DNA of 64,000 nt from Streptomyces sp. NRRL WC-3742 (GCF_000720635.1 NZ_JOCF01000031.1:117477-181476); one strand, 5' to 3'. Shown: positions 29,044 through 38,132, numbered from the stretch's first letter. The notes: a model not told the origin generated them from the sequence alone. Numbers and translations: made by a program.

Positions 29044-29672
29044 ACGCCGGCGCCGGCTGGCCGGTGGAGCTCCAGGAGGGCGAGGTCGTGCTGCGCCCGA
29101 TCCGGCGCCGCGACCAGGGCGAGTGGCAGGACATCAGCCGCCGCAACCGCGACTGGCTGCGCCGCTGGGAGGCCACCGTCCCCCCGGGACCGGCCGGTCA
29201 GGCCGCCGGCCCCCGCCCGACGTACCGGCAGATGGTCCGCTTCCTGCGCAACGAGGCGGCGGCCGGCCGGATGCTGCCCTTCGTCGTGGTCCACAAGGGC
29301 CAGATGGTGGGGCAGTTGACGGTCGGCGGGATCACCTGGGGCTCGATGTGCGCGGCGAACGTCGGTTACTGGATCGACGAGGCGGTGGCCGGCCGGGGCA
29401 TCATGCCGACCGCCGTGGCGCTTTCGGTGGACCACTGTTTCCGCACCATGGGGCTGCACCGGATCGAGGTCTGCATCCGTCCGGAGAACGGCCCGAGCCG
29501 CCGGGTGGTGGAAAAGCTCGGCTTCCGCTCGGAGGGAATCCGCCCGCGATATCTCCACATCGACGGCGACTGGCGCGACCACCTGGTCTACGCACTGACC
29601 GCCGAGGAGGTTCCGGAGGGGATGCTGGCGCGCTGGCGTGCGCTCAGTTCCGGCCACGAGCCGAATAATTGA
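29040..29672 (+). CDS. GNAT acetyltransferase (RimJ/RimL type), apparent CTG start
   Basis: A 210-aa N-acetyltransferase of the group that modifies protein N-termini or small amines with acetyl-CoA. VELQEGEVVLRPIRRRDQGEW opens the fold; VGYWIDEAVAGRGIMPTAV is the acetyl-CoA binding motif (Q/RxxGxG/A type), and LHRIEVCIRPENGPSRRVVEKLGF is the RimJ/L signature. From CTG 29040 the protein gains LNAGAGWP, matches the GGGGAG ribosome site at 6-nt spacing, and overlaps the mog stop as CTGA. The alternative GTG 29064 has no ribosome site. Substrate unknown. Confidence 0.88.
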   Translation: MNAGAGWPVELQEGEVVLRPIRRRDQGEWQDISRRNRDWLRRWEATVPPGPAGQAAGPRPTYRQMVRFLRNEAAAGRMLPFVVVHKGQMVGQLTVGGITWGSMCAANVGYWIDEAVAGRGIMPTAVALSVDHCFRTMGLHRIEVCIRPENGPSRRVVEKLGFRSEGIRPRYLHIDGDWRDHLVYALTAEEVPEGMLARWRALSSGHEPNN

Positions 29673-29809
29673 ATATATGTTCGAAAGAAATATCGATATG
29701 GCATCGACGCCGCGCCGGACCGGCACAAATACCGGCAAAATAGTCGGAGAATCAGCTTGATCACACGACACGCCGCGCCAAATTGCTGCCGCGCCTTCGC
29801 CACCGCCCG

Positions 29810-29815
29810 TACGGT
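29810..29815 (+). promoter_or_regulatory. -10-like hexamer of sepX, leaderless arrangement
   Basis: TACGGT ends 7 nt before the GTG start and no Shine-Dalgarno is present. The preceding 150 bp are AT-rich for this genome, consistent with a promoter region. Confidence 0.35.
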
Positions 29816-29822
29816 GTGAATC

Positions 29823-30842
29823 GTGAGCAGTAGCGGCCTTATCTACGCCGTCATCGTAGGGGCCTGGGCCGCCTATCTGGTGCCGATGTGGCTCCGCAGG
29901 CAGGACGAACTCAACGAGGCGCGCCCGACGGAACGCTTCAGCACCGCCATCCGCCTGCTGGCCGGGCGTTCGGCGCTGGAGCGGCGGGCAGCCCGGGCCC
30001 TGGGCGACGAATCGCGTGACGAGAAGAACACCGACGGCCCCTCCGTGCAGGAGGAGGCCGCCCCCGGCGACCCCGACGCGCGGGAGCCCGAACCCCCGGC
30101 CGAGTGGCCCGCCCCGGCGCACGTTCCGGCCGCGGCCCCGGCGCCTGCCCCGGTGGTCCCCGGCGGTGCGGAGCGCAGGGCGCGGCTGCTGGCCCGCCGG
30201 CGCCGGATGGTCACCGTCCTCTTCCTCGTCTTCGCCCTCGGCGCCGTCTTCGCCGCGGTCTTCGGCCTCGCCTTCCTCTGGGTCCCGGCCGTGCCGGCGG
30301 CCCTCCTCACCCTGTACATCGGCCACCTGCGCCGACTGGAGCGCCAGCGGTACGAGGTGAAGCTGGACCGCGACCGGGCCGTCCAGGCCGCCGAGCGGCT
30401 GCGCAAGCGCGAGCAGCGGCGCGCGGCGAGCACGGAGGCCGTCACCGAGCACCGGCCCGCCGAGGAGCCCGCCGCCCAGGCGGCGCCCGTCGAGGAGCGC
30501 GTCGCCCGCCGCCCGCACCTGCGGCTGGCCGCCGACCCGGAGCGGGCCACCCCCTCGGGGTCGACCGCCTCCGCCGTCGCGGAGGTCACCGAGCACGAGG
30601 AGTGGGTCGACGGCATGCGCGAGCGCGGCGCAGCTGGCCCGGACTCCTGGGAGCCGGTGCCCGTCCCGCTACCGACCTACGTCACCGCGCCGGTCGCCCC
30701 CCGGGTCTCCCGGGGCCTCGACCTCTCCGCCCCCGGCACCTGGAACGCCGGGCGCCCGGCCGAGCCCCGCAACACCCCGCTGTTCGACCAGTACGCCGAG
30801 GCCCCCGCCCCGGAGTCCCGCCCCCGCGCCGCCAACGAATGA
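29823..30842 (+). CDS. sepX: Membrane cell-division protein SepX / GlpR
   Basis: A 339-aa protein with an N-terminal membrane helix (GLIYAVIVGAWAAYLVPMWLRR), the conserved RRQDELNEARPTERFSTAIRLL segment, an Ala/Pro-rich linker, a hydrophobic hairpin near residues 130-165 (VTVLFLVFALGAVFAAVFGLAFLW and AVPAALLTLYIGHL), and a charged disordered tail. This layout matches SepX of Streptomyces, a division and development membrane protein, called GlpR in Corynebacterium where it pairs with Glp. Its place just after the molybdenum cofactor genes including glp is the conserved context. Confidence 0.88.
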   Translation: MSSSGLIYAVIVGAWAAYLVPMWLRRQDELNEARPTERFSTAIRLLAGRSALERRAARALGDESRDEKNTDGPSVQEEAAPGDPDAREPEPPAEWPAPAHVPAAAPAPAPVVPGGAERRARLLARRRRMVTVLFLVFALGAVFAAVFGLAFLWVPAVPAALLTLYIGHLRRLERQRYEVKLDRDRAVQAAERLRKREQRRAASTEAVTEHRPAEEPAAQAAPVEERVARRPHLRLAADPERATPSGSTASAVAEVTEHEEWVDGMRERGAAGPDSWEPVPVPLPTYVTAPVAPRVSRGLDLSAPGTWNAGRPAEPRNTPLFDQYAEAPAPESRPRAANE

Positions 30843-30914
30843 GAGGGGTGACCGCCCCCGACCAGGGGGGTGGTCACGGACCCCCTCCGAAAGGTGCTAG
30901 AGTTTCTTCTCGTT

Positions 30915-30990
<76 letters not shown>

Positions 30991-30994
30991 CAAC

Positions 30995-31030
30995 GAAGTC
31001 CCGCCGGGAGGTAACTCCCGGCGGGACTTC
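30995..31030 (+). terminator. Terminator after tRNA-Ala
   Basis: Perfect 16-bp stem (GAAGTCCCGCCGGGAG and complement) with a GTAA tetraloop, 6 nt after the tRNA. Confidence 0.9.
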
Positions 31031-31230
31031 GCATTTCCGGGCCATCGCATTTCCGGGGCTGCGAGGTGCCCGGGCCCGGCGGTGCGTGCGGGGATGCTGT
31101 GGCGGGCGTCACAGCGGCGTCAGGGGAGCGTTTCTGACGCGGTTTGGGGCTCAGGGGGGTCGGTTATGGTGGTTGGGCCCAGACGCTGACGCCGGAACGA
31201 TCTGGTCTAACTCAACGGGGTGCCATCGCG

Positions 31231-32475
31231 GTGCGCGAGTTCGGTTCGAAAGCCTGGACCATCGGGGCGGCCGTCCTCGCGGCGGTGTCGATCGCGGTGT
31301 TCGCGTTCCAGCGGCACCAGCACGGGGCGAGCATGGTCGACATGCTGGTCTACCGGGCGGAGGGCCAGGCCGTCGTGAACGGCGACGACCTCTACGCGAT
31401 GCGACTGCCCGGATGGGACCTGCCGGCCACCTACCCGCCGTTCGCGGCGATGCTGTTCGTGCCGAGCACCTGGTTCGACGTGAGCACCCTGCGCATCCTG
31501 GTGATGCTCCTCAACTACGCGCTGCTGGCCCTGGCCGCGTACCTGTCCTTCCGGCTCGCCGGCTGGCCCGCCGAGCGCAACCGCCCGGCCGCCGTGCTGG
31601 TGGCCATGGGCATCGGGGTCTGGCTGGAGCCGGTCTACACCACCTTCCAGTACGGCCAGGTGAACCTGGCCATCCTCTGCCTGGTGCTGTGGGACCTCAC
31701 CCGCCCGGACCGCTCCCCGCTCAAGGGCGTGGGCATCGGCCTGGCCACCGCGATCAAGATCACCCCCGGCCTGTTCGCCGTCTACCTGCTGCTGACCGGC
31801 CGCGTGCGCGCCGCTATGGTCTCCGGTGCCACCTTCCTGGCGGCCACGCTGATCGGCTGGGCCGCGCTGCCGGACGCCTCGTACGGCTTCTGGACGAAGT
31901 ACCTGTGGGACCCGAGCCGGGTCGGCGTGACCGTCCTGGTGGACAACCAGTCGCTGCGCGGGGCGGTCTGCCGGCTGCTCGACGTCAACGACCCCGGCAC
32001 GGTCGGGCTGATCGCCTCGGCGCTCGTCGCCTCCCTCGGGATCGGGGTGGCCGTCCTGGCCGGGCGCTCCGTGCGGGTGCTGCGCCGGGCCGACGCCTGG
32101 GGCGGGGTGTGCACCGCGCTCACCGCACTGCTGGTCTCCCCGATCAGCTGGACCCACCACTGGGTCTGGTGCCTGCCCCTGCTCGCCCTGCTGGCGGCCG
32201 AGGCCAGGACGACCGCCCGCCGGGTGCTGCTCGGTGTGACGGCGGCGGTGTTCCTCTCGCACATCATGTGGCTGGTGCCGCACCGGTGGGGCCGGGAGGT
32301 CGGCTGGAACTGGCAGCTGCCCGGCTCGATCTACCCGCCGATCGGCATCGCGATCCTGGTGGTCATCGGCCTGCGCCTGTACCGGGTGCGGCGCCGGGCC
32401 GCCGGGGAGGACGGCACCTGGGCGCTGCCCGCCTCCGCACTCGACCACCACGACGCACTGACGAAACAGGGCTGA
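31231..32475 (+). CDS. Polytopic membrane glycosyltransferase, GT87 (DUF2029) family
   Basis: A 414-aa integral membrane protein with about ten hydrophobic segments. GT87 enzymes such as PimE of mycobacteria are polyprenyl-phosphomannose-dependent mannosyltransferases; features seen here are the early extracytoplasmic loop with LPGWDLPATYPPFAAMLF, FQYGQVNLAILCLVLWDL, and TAIKITPGLFAVYLL. GTG 31231 is the likely start. The next gene begins one base after its stop, so the two form an operon. Acceptor unknown. Confidence 0.85.
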   Translation: MREFGSKAWTIGAAVLAAVSIAVFAFQRHQHGASMVDMLVYRAEGQAVVNGDDLYAMRLPGWDLPATYPPFAAMLFVPSTWFDVSTLRILVMLLNYALLALAAYLSFRLAGWPAERNRPAAVLVAMGIGVWLEPVYTTFQYGQVNLAILCLVLWDLTRPDRSPLKGVGIGLATAIKITPGLFAVYLLLTGRVRAAMVSGATFLAATLIGWAALPDASYGFWTKYLWDPSRVGVTVLVDNQSLRGAVCRLLDVNDPGTVGLIASALVASLGIGVAVLAGRSVRVLRRADAWGGVCTALTALLVSPISWTHHWVWCLPLLALLAAEARTTARRVLLGVTAAVFLSHIMWLVPHRWGREVGWNWQLPGSIYPPIGIAILVVIGLRLYRVRRRAAGEDGTWALPASALDHHDALTKQG

Positions 32476-32476
32476 C

Positions 32477-34120
32477 GTGACCACCGAGACCACCGAGACC
32501 CGAACCGGTGCCACGCCGACGGCCGACGCCGCACCGGCCGCACCGGGCGGGCGGGCCCGGCGGCTGGAGGCCGCCCTCACCCCGCGCCGGCGCACCCTGC
32601 TGCTCACGGCCCTCTGCTTCGCCACCATGCTCGCGGTCGGCATGCAGGGCTGGGTGTCGGTCGGGCTCGGTGGCTTCGACCTCGGCATCTTCGACCAGGG
32701 CGTGCGCGGCTACGCGCACTTCGGGCTGCCGGTCTCCACGCTCAAGAGCTTCCACCACGAGTTCCCGCCCGGGTTCTCGCTGCTGGGCGACCACTTCTCG
32801 CCCGTCCTGGCGCTGCTCGCGCCGCTGTACTGGATCTGGGACGACCCGCGCTCGCTGATCATCGGCCAGTCGCTGCTGTTCGCCCTCGGGGTGCCGCTGA
32901 TCCGGCGGATCACCGCGCACTGCTTCGCCGCCGCCGAGCCGCGCACCGCCCGTCGCGCCGCCGACCTGGCCGGGCTCGTCCACGCGCTCGGCTGGCCGCT
33001 GCTCGTCGCCGCCCGGGTCGGCTTCCACGAGGTGGCCTTCGCCGTCCCGCTGATCCTGCTGATGCTGGAGCGGGGCCTCGCCCGCCGCTACGGCACGGTG
33101 GTGCTCGCGGCCCTGCTGCTGTGCTGCACCAAGGAGGACCTCGGCCTGATGGTCGGGGCGTACGGGCTGGTGCTGCTGCTGCGCACCCGCCGTACGCAGG
33201 ACCGCGCGGGCCGCTTCACCGGGCTCGGGCTGCTGATCGGCGGGCCCCTTGCGGCGGCGGTGGCGATCAAGTGGCTGATCCCCGCGATGGGCGGCGAGCC
33301 GGGCTACTACTGGAACTACACGGCGCTCGGCACGGACGGCGGGGACGCGCTGCGCCACCTGCTGCACAACCCGTTCCTGCTGGTGCAGACCGCCTTCGAC
33401 CAGCCGCTCAAGCCGCTGCTGCTGCTCTGGCTCTTCGGGTCCGTGCTGCTGCTGCCGCTGCGCTCGGCCACCGTGCTGTGCCTGGTGCCGCTGCTGGCCG
33501 AGCGCATCCTGTCCAGCAACCCCAACCACTGGTCGGTCGCCCGGCACTACGACTCGATGCTGTGGCCCGTCCTGCTGGTGTCGGCCGTCGAGGTGCTGGG
33601 CCGCCTCAGCGCCGCCGACCGGCCGGAGCCGCTCGTACGCCGGGCGCGGCTCATGGGCCTGGGCGTGGCCGGGATCGCGCTGGTCGCCGCCGTGCCGATC
33701 GGGCTGGCGCAGCTGGCCGTGCCCTCCTCCTGGGCGCCCCGGGCGAGCGAGGCCGCGCTGGTGCGGGCCGCCGCGCTGATCCCGGACGGCGCCTCCGTCG
33801 AGGCGGACAACCAGATCGCGCCGCGGCTGACGGCCCGTACGGACGTGGTGCTGGTGGACGGCACGCCGCGCGGGCGCGAGTACGTGCTGACCCGCTCGGA
33901 CAAGCGGTCCTTCCCGTTCAAGACGGACAAGGAGCAGGCCGCCCGGATCGAGCTGCTGCTGGCGCACGGGTACCGGCAGGTGTGGGCCGAGGACGGGGTG
34001 GTGCTGCTGCACCGGGAGGGCTCCGAGCCGGTCCCGGGCGAGCACGTGCCCGGGCCGGGCAGCAAGCCGGTGCAGGACGAGGTGCCCTCGGACGTGGGGC
34101 ACGACCTGTTCCGGGGCTGA
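32477..34120 (+). CDS. DUF2079 polytopic membrane protein
   Basis: A 547-aa membrane protein of the DUF2079 family, related in layout to GT-C glycosyltransferases. A Thr/Ala-rich lead precedes about ten helices. Conserved-looking segments: GGFDLGIFDQGVRGYAHFG, SFHHEFPPGFSLLGDHFSPVLALLAPLYWIW, ARVGFHEVAFAVPLILLMLERG, and CTKEDLGLMVGAYG. The acidic FDxGIFDQ and FHEV residues are candidates for a catalytic role but this is inference. A soluble C-terminal part (residues 430-547) resembles an extracytoplasmic domain. Co-transcribed with the GT87 gene; joint glycan work is plausible. Confidence 0.85.
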   Translation: MTTETTETRTGATPTADAAPAAPGGRARRLEAALTPRRRTLLLTALCFATMLAVGMQGWVSVGLGGFDLGIFDQGVRGYAHFGLPVSTLKSFHHEFPPGFSLLGDHFSPVLALLAPLYWIWDDPRSLIIGQSLLFALGVPLIRRITAHCFAAAEPRTARRAADLAGLVHALGWPLLVAARVGFHEVAFAVPLILLMLERGLARRYGTVVLAALLLCCTKEDLGLMVGAYGLVLLLRTRRTQDRAGRFTGLGLLIGGPLAAAVAIKWLIPAMGGEPGYYWNYTALGTDGGDALRHLLHNPFLLVQTAFDQPLKPLLLLWLFGSVLLLPLRSATVLCLVPLLAERILSSNPNHWSVARHYDSMLWPVLLVSAVEVLGRLSAADRPEPLVRRARLMGLGVAGIALVAAVPIGLAQLAVPSSWAPRASEAALVRAAALIPDGASVEADNQIAPRLTARTDVVLVDGTPRGREYVLTRSDKRSFPFKTDKEQAARIELLLAHGYRQVWAEDGVVLLHREGSEPVPGEHVPGPGSKPVQDEVPSDVGHDLFRG

Positions 34121-34182
34121 GCGCGCTCCTCGTCCGGGGCTGAGCACCCTCCCGAACACGCGCCGAGCGAACACGCGCCGAG
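34110..34182. repeat. Tandem repeats at and after the DUF2079 stop codon
   Basis: Two 23-bp imperfect copies (34110-34132 and 34133-34155), both starting TCCGGGGCTGAGC, so the stop region is duplicated. They run into two perfect 15-bp copies of CGAACACGCGCCGAG (34153-34167, 34168-34182). Confidence 0.8.
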
Positions 34183-34213
34183 GGCCCGGCCGGATGACTC
34201 CGGCCGGGCCCTC
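34180..34213. terminator. Bidirectional terminator between convergent genes
   Basis: Perfect 15-bp stem (GAGGGCCCGGCCGGA and complement) with a TGAC loop, between DUF2079 and the secreted 291-aa protein gene. Confidence 0.9.
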
Positions 34214-34241
34214 GTTCCTTGCGTGCGGGGCCGTGCGGGGC

Positions 34242-35117
34242 TCAGTAGCGCTCGGCGTGGCCCTCGTGGTGGTGGTGCGCGCCCGACTGCGGCGGCACCG
34301 AGCCGTAGCGGCCAGGGCGGTGGCCGCGGGGGTGCCGGGTGAGGCTGTAGCCCAGGACGCCCGCCAGCGCGGCCAGGAAGCCGCCGCCGATCGTCCAGTA
34401 CCAGCGGCTGTTCCAGCCGGAGAACCAGCCGGTGTACCAGTGCTCCTCCTCGGCCACCGGGGCGGCGGCCTTGGCGGTGGAGGCGCCGCCGCCCACCGGC
34501 GGGACGAGCGGGGCCTTCAGCTCCCCGCCCTCCGGCTGGGCGTTGTCGGCGTTGCCCTTGGCGGCGACGTGCAGCTGGACGGAGGCGGCCAGGCCCAGGT
34601 CGGGCTGCGGGGCGTCGGTGACCGACAGCCGGACGTAGTACGTGCCGGGCAGCGGGTCGCCGGACCACGGCTCGGCCCAGGTGCGGACCTCGCGCAGGGT
34701 GCAGCTGAGCTGGAGGCTGGTCGCCTCCTTCGCGCCCGTGGCGTTCTGGGTGCCGGCGGTGCACGCCTGGCGGCGGCGCAGCCCGTCGAAGACCTCGACC
34801 GACCAGGTCTGCGGGCCGTGCCGGTCCGCGGTGGGGGCCAGGTCGACGCCCAGGGTGATCGACGGGGTCTGGCCCTCGGCGGCGCCGAAGGCCCAGTACA
34901 GGTAGTCGCCGGTGGAGGCGGCCACCTTGGCGTCCTGGCCGGGGGAGAGGTTCACCGCCGTCAGGAAGGTGGTCCCCGCCTTGGTGGCCGGGGCGGGGGT
35001 GCCGCCGGTCGCGCTCGCGGAGGGCGAGGGCGAGTCGGCGGAGGCCGCCGGGGCGCCGAGGGCGAGGGCGGGCAGCAGGGCGAGGGCGGCGAGGGCGCCG
35101 CGGAAGGTCCTACGCAT
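34242..35117 (-). CDS. Secreted, C-terminally membrane-anchored protein, partner of the VWA protein
   Basis: A 291-aa protein with a signal peptide (MRRTFRGALAALALLPALALGAPAASA) and one C-terminal helix (WYWTIGGGFLAALAGVLGYSLT) followed by a His/Arg/Gly-rich cytoplasmic tail. The middle is predicted beta-rich and has Cys in CTAGTQ and CTLREV that could pair. No named domain is recognised. It starts 2 bp after the VWA gene's stop, so both are one operon and probably one surface complex. Confidence 0.8.
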   Translation of the reverse strand: MRRTFRGALAALALLPALALGAPAASADSPSPSASATGGTPAPATKAGTTFLTAVNLSPGQDAKVAASTGDYLYWAFGAAEGQTPSITLGVDLAPTADRHGPQTWSVEVFDGLRRRQACTAGTQNATGAKEATSLQLSCTLREVRTWAEPWSGDPLPGTYYVRLSVTDAPQPDLGLAASVQLHVAAKGNADNAQPEGGELKAPLVPPVGGGASTAKAAAPVAEEEHWYTGWFSGWNSRWYWTIGGGFLAALAGVLGYSLTRHPRGHRPGRYGSVPPQSGAHHHHEGHAERY

Positions 35118-35119
35118 GA

Positions 35120-36451
35120 TCAGTTCTCCCGCCAGACGGAGATGCGCCAGCGGGCGATCCAGCCGAAGACCAGGCCGAAGAGCAGGCCGGCCAGGGTGAG
35201 GGTGAGCAACAGGATCCAGCCGCGGCCGAGGCCCATCGCGGCGCCCTCGGGGGAGGGCGAGGCGGCGGTCAGGTCGACGGTCAGCTCCAGCGGCATGCCG
35301 GGGTCGGCCTGGACGCCGGTCTGCGGGGACGCCGAGTTGCTGACGACCAGGCAGACAGTGGTGTCCGGCTTCTCCTTGTCCTTGGTCGAGGTGCTCGGGC
35401 TCGCGGTGACGTAGCCCTTGGAGTCGTCGGTGGACCAGCGCAGGCCCGTGGAGACCACGTCGGTGCGGCTGCTTCCCGCGTCGGTGCCGCGGACCAGCTC
35501 CTGGCCGGCGGCACTGGTGGCCTGCAGCAGGACGCCGTAGTCGCGGTTCACCGCGCGGTCGAGGGAGACGCTGACGGAGGCGCGCAGCTCCTGGCCGGAC
35601 TTGACCGGGACCTTGTAGACGCGGTGCTCGGAGAACTTCTCACGGTCGCTGTAGACGCCGGGGGCGAGCACCGGGGCGTTCTCGCACTTGTCGGTGCCCG
35701 CGGTCTTGACCGGGGCCACCGTGTAGGTGTCGTTGGTGCGGTCGACCAGCTGCTTCACCTTGTCGGTGAGCTGCTGCGGGGTGCGGACGTCGGTGTAGGT
35801 GCCGCCGGTCGCGTTGGCGATGCAGAGCAGCTGCTGGCGGGTCTTGTCGTCGTGCGCCAGGCCCAGGGTGTCGACCACCAGGTGGATGCCCTGGGCGGCG
35901 AGCTCGCGGGCGACGTCGCAGGGGTCGGGCGGGGTGCAGGTGTCCTCGCCGTCGGTGATCAGCACCACGCGGCGGGTGGTCTCGCCCTTGCCGAGGTCCT
36001 GCGCGGCGCCGCGCAGCGCCAGGCCCATCGGGGTCCAGCCGGTGGGGCGCAGGGTGGCGACGGCGGTCTTGGCCTCGACCTTGTTGGTCCTGCCGACCGG
36101 GAACAGCACCTTGGTGTCCTGGCAGCCGACGTTCTTGTCGTTGCCGGGGTAGGTCGCGCCCAGGGTGCGGATGCCGAACTCGGTCTCGGCGGGCAGGGCG
36201 TCGATCACCTCGTTCAGCGACTGCTGGGCCACCGAGATGCGGCTCTTGCCCTGGATGTCGGTGGCGGTCATCGAGCCGCTGACATCCAGGACCAGGTCGA
36301 CCCTGGGAGCCTCCTTCGGGGCGGCGGGGGTGGCGCCGGCTGTCGGTTCGTCGGCATGCGCGGGCACGCCCAGCAGCAGCGAGGCGCCGGTTATCGCCAG
36401 GGCGGCCAGCAGGCTGCCGAACCTGGTCTGAGGTCGTCGTCCGGTATTCAC
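35120..36451 (-). CDS. Secreted von Willebrand factor A domain protein, membrane-anchored
   Basis: A 443-aa surface protein. Signal peptide through about residue 33 (AITGASLLLGVPAHADE). The VWA domain (residues 50-230) has an intact metal site: DVSGSM, then Thr in TGWTPMG, and the later acidic LITDGEDTC. Two Cys pairs (VGCQD, TCTPPDPCD) suggest disulfides. A beta-rich region follows and one C-terminal helix (WILLLTLTLAGLLFGLVFGWI) anchors it. VWA domains with this site bind proteins through a divalent metal; the partner is unknown, perhaps the product of the next gene. Confidence 0.9.
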   Translation of the reverse strand: MNTGRRPQTRFGSLLAALAITGASLLLGVPAHADEPTAGATPAAPKEAPRVDLVLDVSGSMTATDIQGKSRISVAQQSLNEVIDALPAETEFGIRTLGATYPGNDKNVGCQDTKVLFPVGRTNKVEAKTAVATLRPTGWTPMGLALRGAAQDLGKGETTRRVVLITDGEDTCTPPDPCDVARELAAQGIHLVVDTLGLAHDDKTRQQLLCIANATGGTYTDVRTPQQLTDKVKQLVDRTNDTYTVAPVKTAGTDKCENAPVLAPGVYSDREKFSEHRVYKVPVKSGQELRASVSVSLDRAVNRDYGVLLQATSAAGQELVRGTDAGSSRTDVVSTGLRWSTDDSKGYVTASPSTSTKDKEKPDTTVCLVVSNSASPQTGVQADPGMPLELTVDLTAASPSPEGAAMGLGRGWILLLTLTLAGLLFGLVFGWIARWRISVWREN

Positions 36452-36576
36452 GCGGCGATCCTAGGGATCATCAGTTCGCCAAGGCCAAACGAGCCTGCCG
36501 CGGGACGCGGAGTTCACGCCGCTTTCACAGCAGCCCCGCTAGCCTGCGTACGCCACGGGCGAGAGGCGGGGGCGCG

Positions 36577-37428
36577 ATGGAGCTGACGGCGGTCGGCAAG
36601 CGGTACGGGCGGGGCGGCCGGTGGATCCTGCGCGGGGTCGATCTGGCGGTCGGGCCCGGGGAGTTGGTGCGGATCTCCGGGACGAACGGGAGCGGCAAGT
36701 CGACGCTGCTGCGGCTGGCGGCCGGGATCGAGCGGCCCAGCACCGGCAGGGTCGCACGGCCGGGGCCGGTGGCGTACGTACCCGAACGCTTTCCGCCGGC
36801 GCTGCCGTTCGACGCCGCCTCGTACCTGCTGAGGGTGGGCCGGGTGCACGGGCTGTCGGCCGGGGAGGCGCGGCGGCGGGCCGGGCTGTGGCTGGACCGG
36901 TTCGGCATCGCGGACCGGGCGGGCACGCCGCTGAGCCGACTGTCGAAGGGCAGCTGCCAGAAGGTGGCGGTGGCTCAGGCGCTGATCGCCGAGCCGAGGG
37001 TGCTGCTGCTGGACGAAGCCTGGACGGGGCTGGACCCGCAGGCGCGGGCGGTGCTGGACGAGGCGGCCGCCGAACGGGCGGGGCAGGGCGGCACCGTGCT
37101 GTTCGTGGACCACGACCCGACCCGGCTGGCCGGACGCACCGGGGCTGTCTACCGGGTCGACGCGGACGGCGCGTTGCGCCCGGAGACGCAGGAGGCGCAG
37201 GAGGCAGAGCCGGTGGGCGGCCCGGTGATGGAGATCGAGGTGGACGTGCCGGACGGCTCCCCGCTGCCCGAGCGGCTGCCCGGCGCGCCGGAGCGGTCCG
37301 CCCTCGGCGGGACGGTGGTGCGGCTGGCGGTGGCCTCCGCGCACTCGGACGCGCTGCTGCGCAGCCTGCTGGTGGGCCGTCCGGCGGTGCGGGTGCTGGC
37401 GGTGCGGCGGCGCGAGGGGGAGCGATGA
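36577..37428 (+). CDS. ABC transporter ATP-binding protein
   Basis: A 283-aa ATPase of a small exporter. Walker A is GTNGSGKST (about 35-43), signature LSKGSCQK (a variant of LSGGQ), Walker B VLLLDEAW, H-loop His in FVDHDP. Residues after 215 form an extra C-terminal piece rich in Pro/Glu with no known domain. It overlaps the permease gene by ATGA, so the pair is translationally coupled. Divergent from the VWA operon. Substrate unknown. Confidence 0.92.
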   Translation: MELTAVGKRYGRGGRWILRGVDLAVGPGELVRISGTNGSGKSTLLRLAAGIERPSTGRVARPGPVAYVPERFPPALPFDAASYLLRVGRVHGLSAGEARRRAGLWLDRFGIADRAGTPLSRLSKGSCQKVAVAQALIAEPRVLLLDEAWTGLDPQARAVLDEAAAERAGQGGTVLFVDHDPTRLAGRTGAVYRVDADGALRPETQEAQEAEPVGGPVMEIEVDVPDGSPLPERLPGAPERSALGGTVVRLAVASAHSDALLRSLLVGRPAVRVLAVRRREGER

Positions 37429-38132
37429 GGACGGCGGGGGCGGGATCGGTGCGCACGGTCGGGGCGCTGACGCGGTACCACCTGGAGCTGCTGGTGCGCT
37501 CGCACGCCTGGCTGCCGCCCTTCCTGGTCTTCGCACTGCTGATGGTGATCGGGGTGCAGCCGGGCGATCCGCTGCTGGGCGGGCTGGGGTTCGGCGCGGG
37601 GGTGCTGGTGCCGGTGAGCGCCTGGTTCGTGCGGGCCGCGCTGAACGCCGAGCCGCCGGCCTCGCGGGCCTGCCTGGTCGCGGCGGCGGGCGCGGTGCGG
37701 GTGCACCTGGGGGCGCTGCTGGCGGCGCTGTCGGCTGGTCTGCTGCTGGCGGCGGCCGGGGTGGCGGTGCTGTGGGCGGTGAGCGGGCCGGTGGTGAACA
37801 AGGGGGCCGGGAACGCCCCGGGTCTCAGCGGGGCACTGACGGCCGGTCTGGGGGCCTCGGTGGTCTGTGTGCTGACGGGGGTGCTGGCGGGGGCGCTGGG
37901 CAACCGGCCGGTGCTGCTCCGCTCGCCGTACGCCATCCTGGCGACGCTGGGGCTCTCGGCCGCCGCGCTGGTGGTGCCCGGCTCCCCGGCGAACGCGGCG
38001 GTGCGCGATCTGGTGACGGCGGCCCGGACGGGGCTGGTCGCGGCGCCGTGGCCGGAACTGCTGCTCGCCCTGGCCCTGTTGGCCCTGGTGGGAGCGGTGG
38101 TGGCGCCACTGGCGGGGCGCCGGCCCGCGTAG
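37425..38132 (+). CDS. ABC transporter permease, small
   Basis: A 235-aa membrane protein with about six hydrophobic segments (ALLMVIGV, GAGVLVPVSAWFV, LLAALSAGLLLAAAGVAVLW and others) and no other domain. Start ATG overlaps the ATPase stop by 4 bases. Coding base use is strongly G-ending. It should form the channel with the preceding ATPase as a homodimer; I do not recognise a named family. Confidence 0.85.
   Translation: MRTAGAGSVRTVGALTRYHLELLVRSHAWLPPFLVFALLMVIGVQPGDPLLGGLGFGAGVLVPVSAWFVRAALNAEPPASRACLVAAAGAVRVHLGALLAALSAGLLLAAAGVAVLWAVSGPVVNKGAGNAPGLSGALTAGLGASVVCVLTGVLAGALGNRPVLLRSPYAILATLGLSAAALVVPGSPANAAVRDLVTAARTGLVAAPWPELLLALALLALVGAVVAPLAGRRPA

Noticed and set aside
29673..29822. 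LexA-type box in the AT-rich region before sepX
   Set aside because: Only a single GTTCGA half-site is present; the second half at the right spacing is missing.
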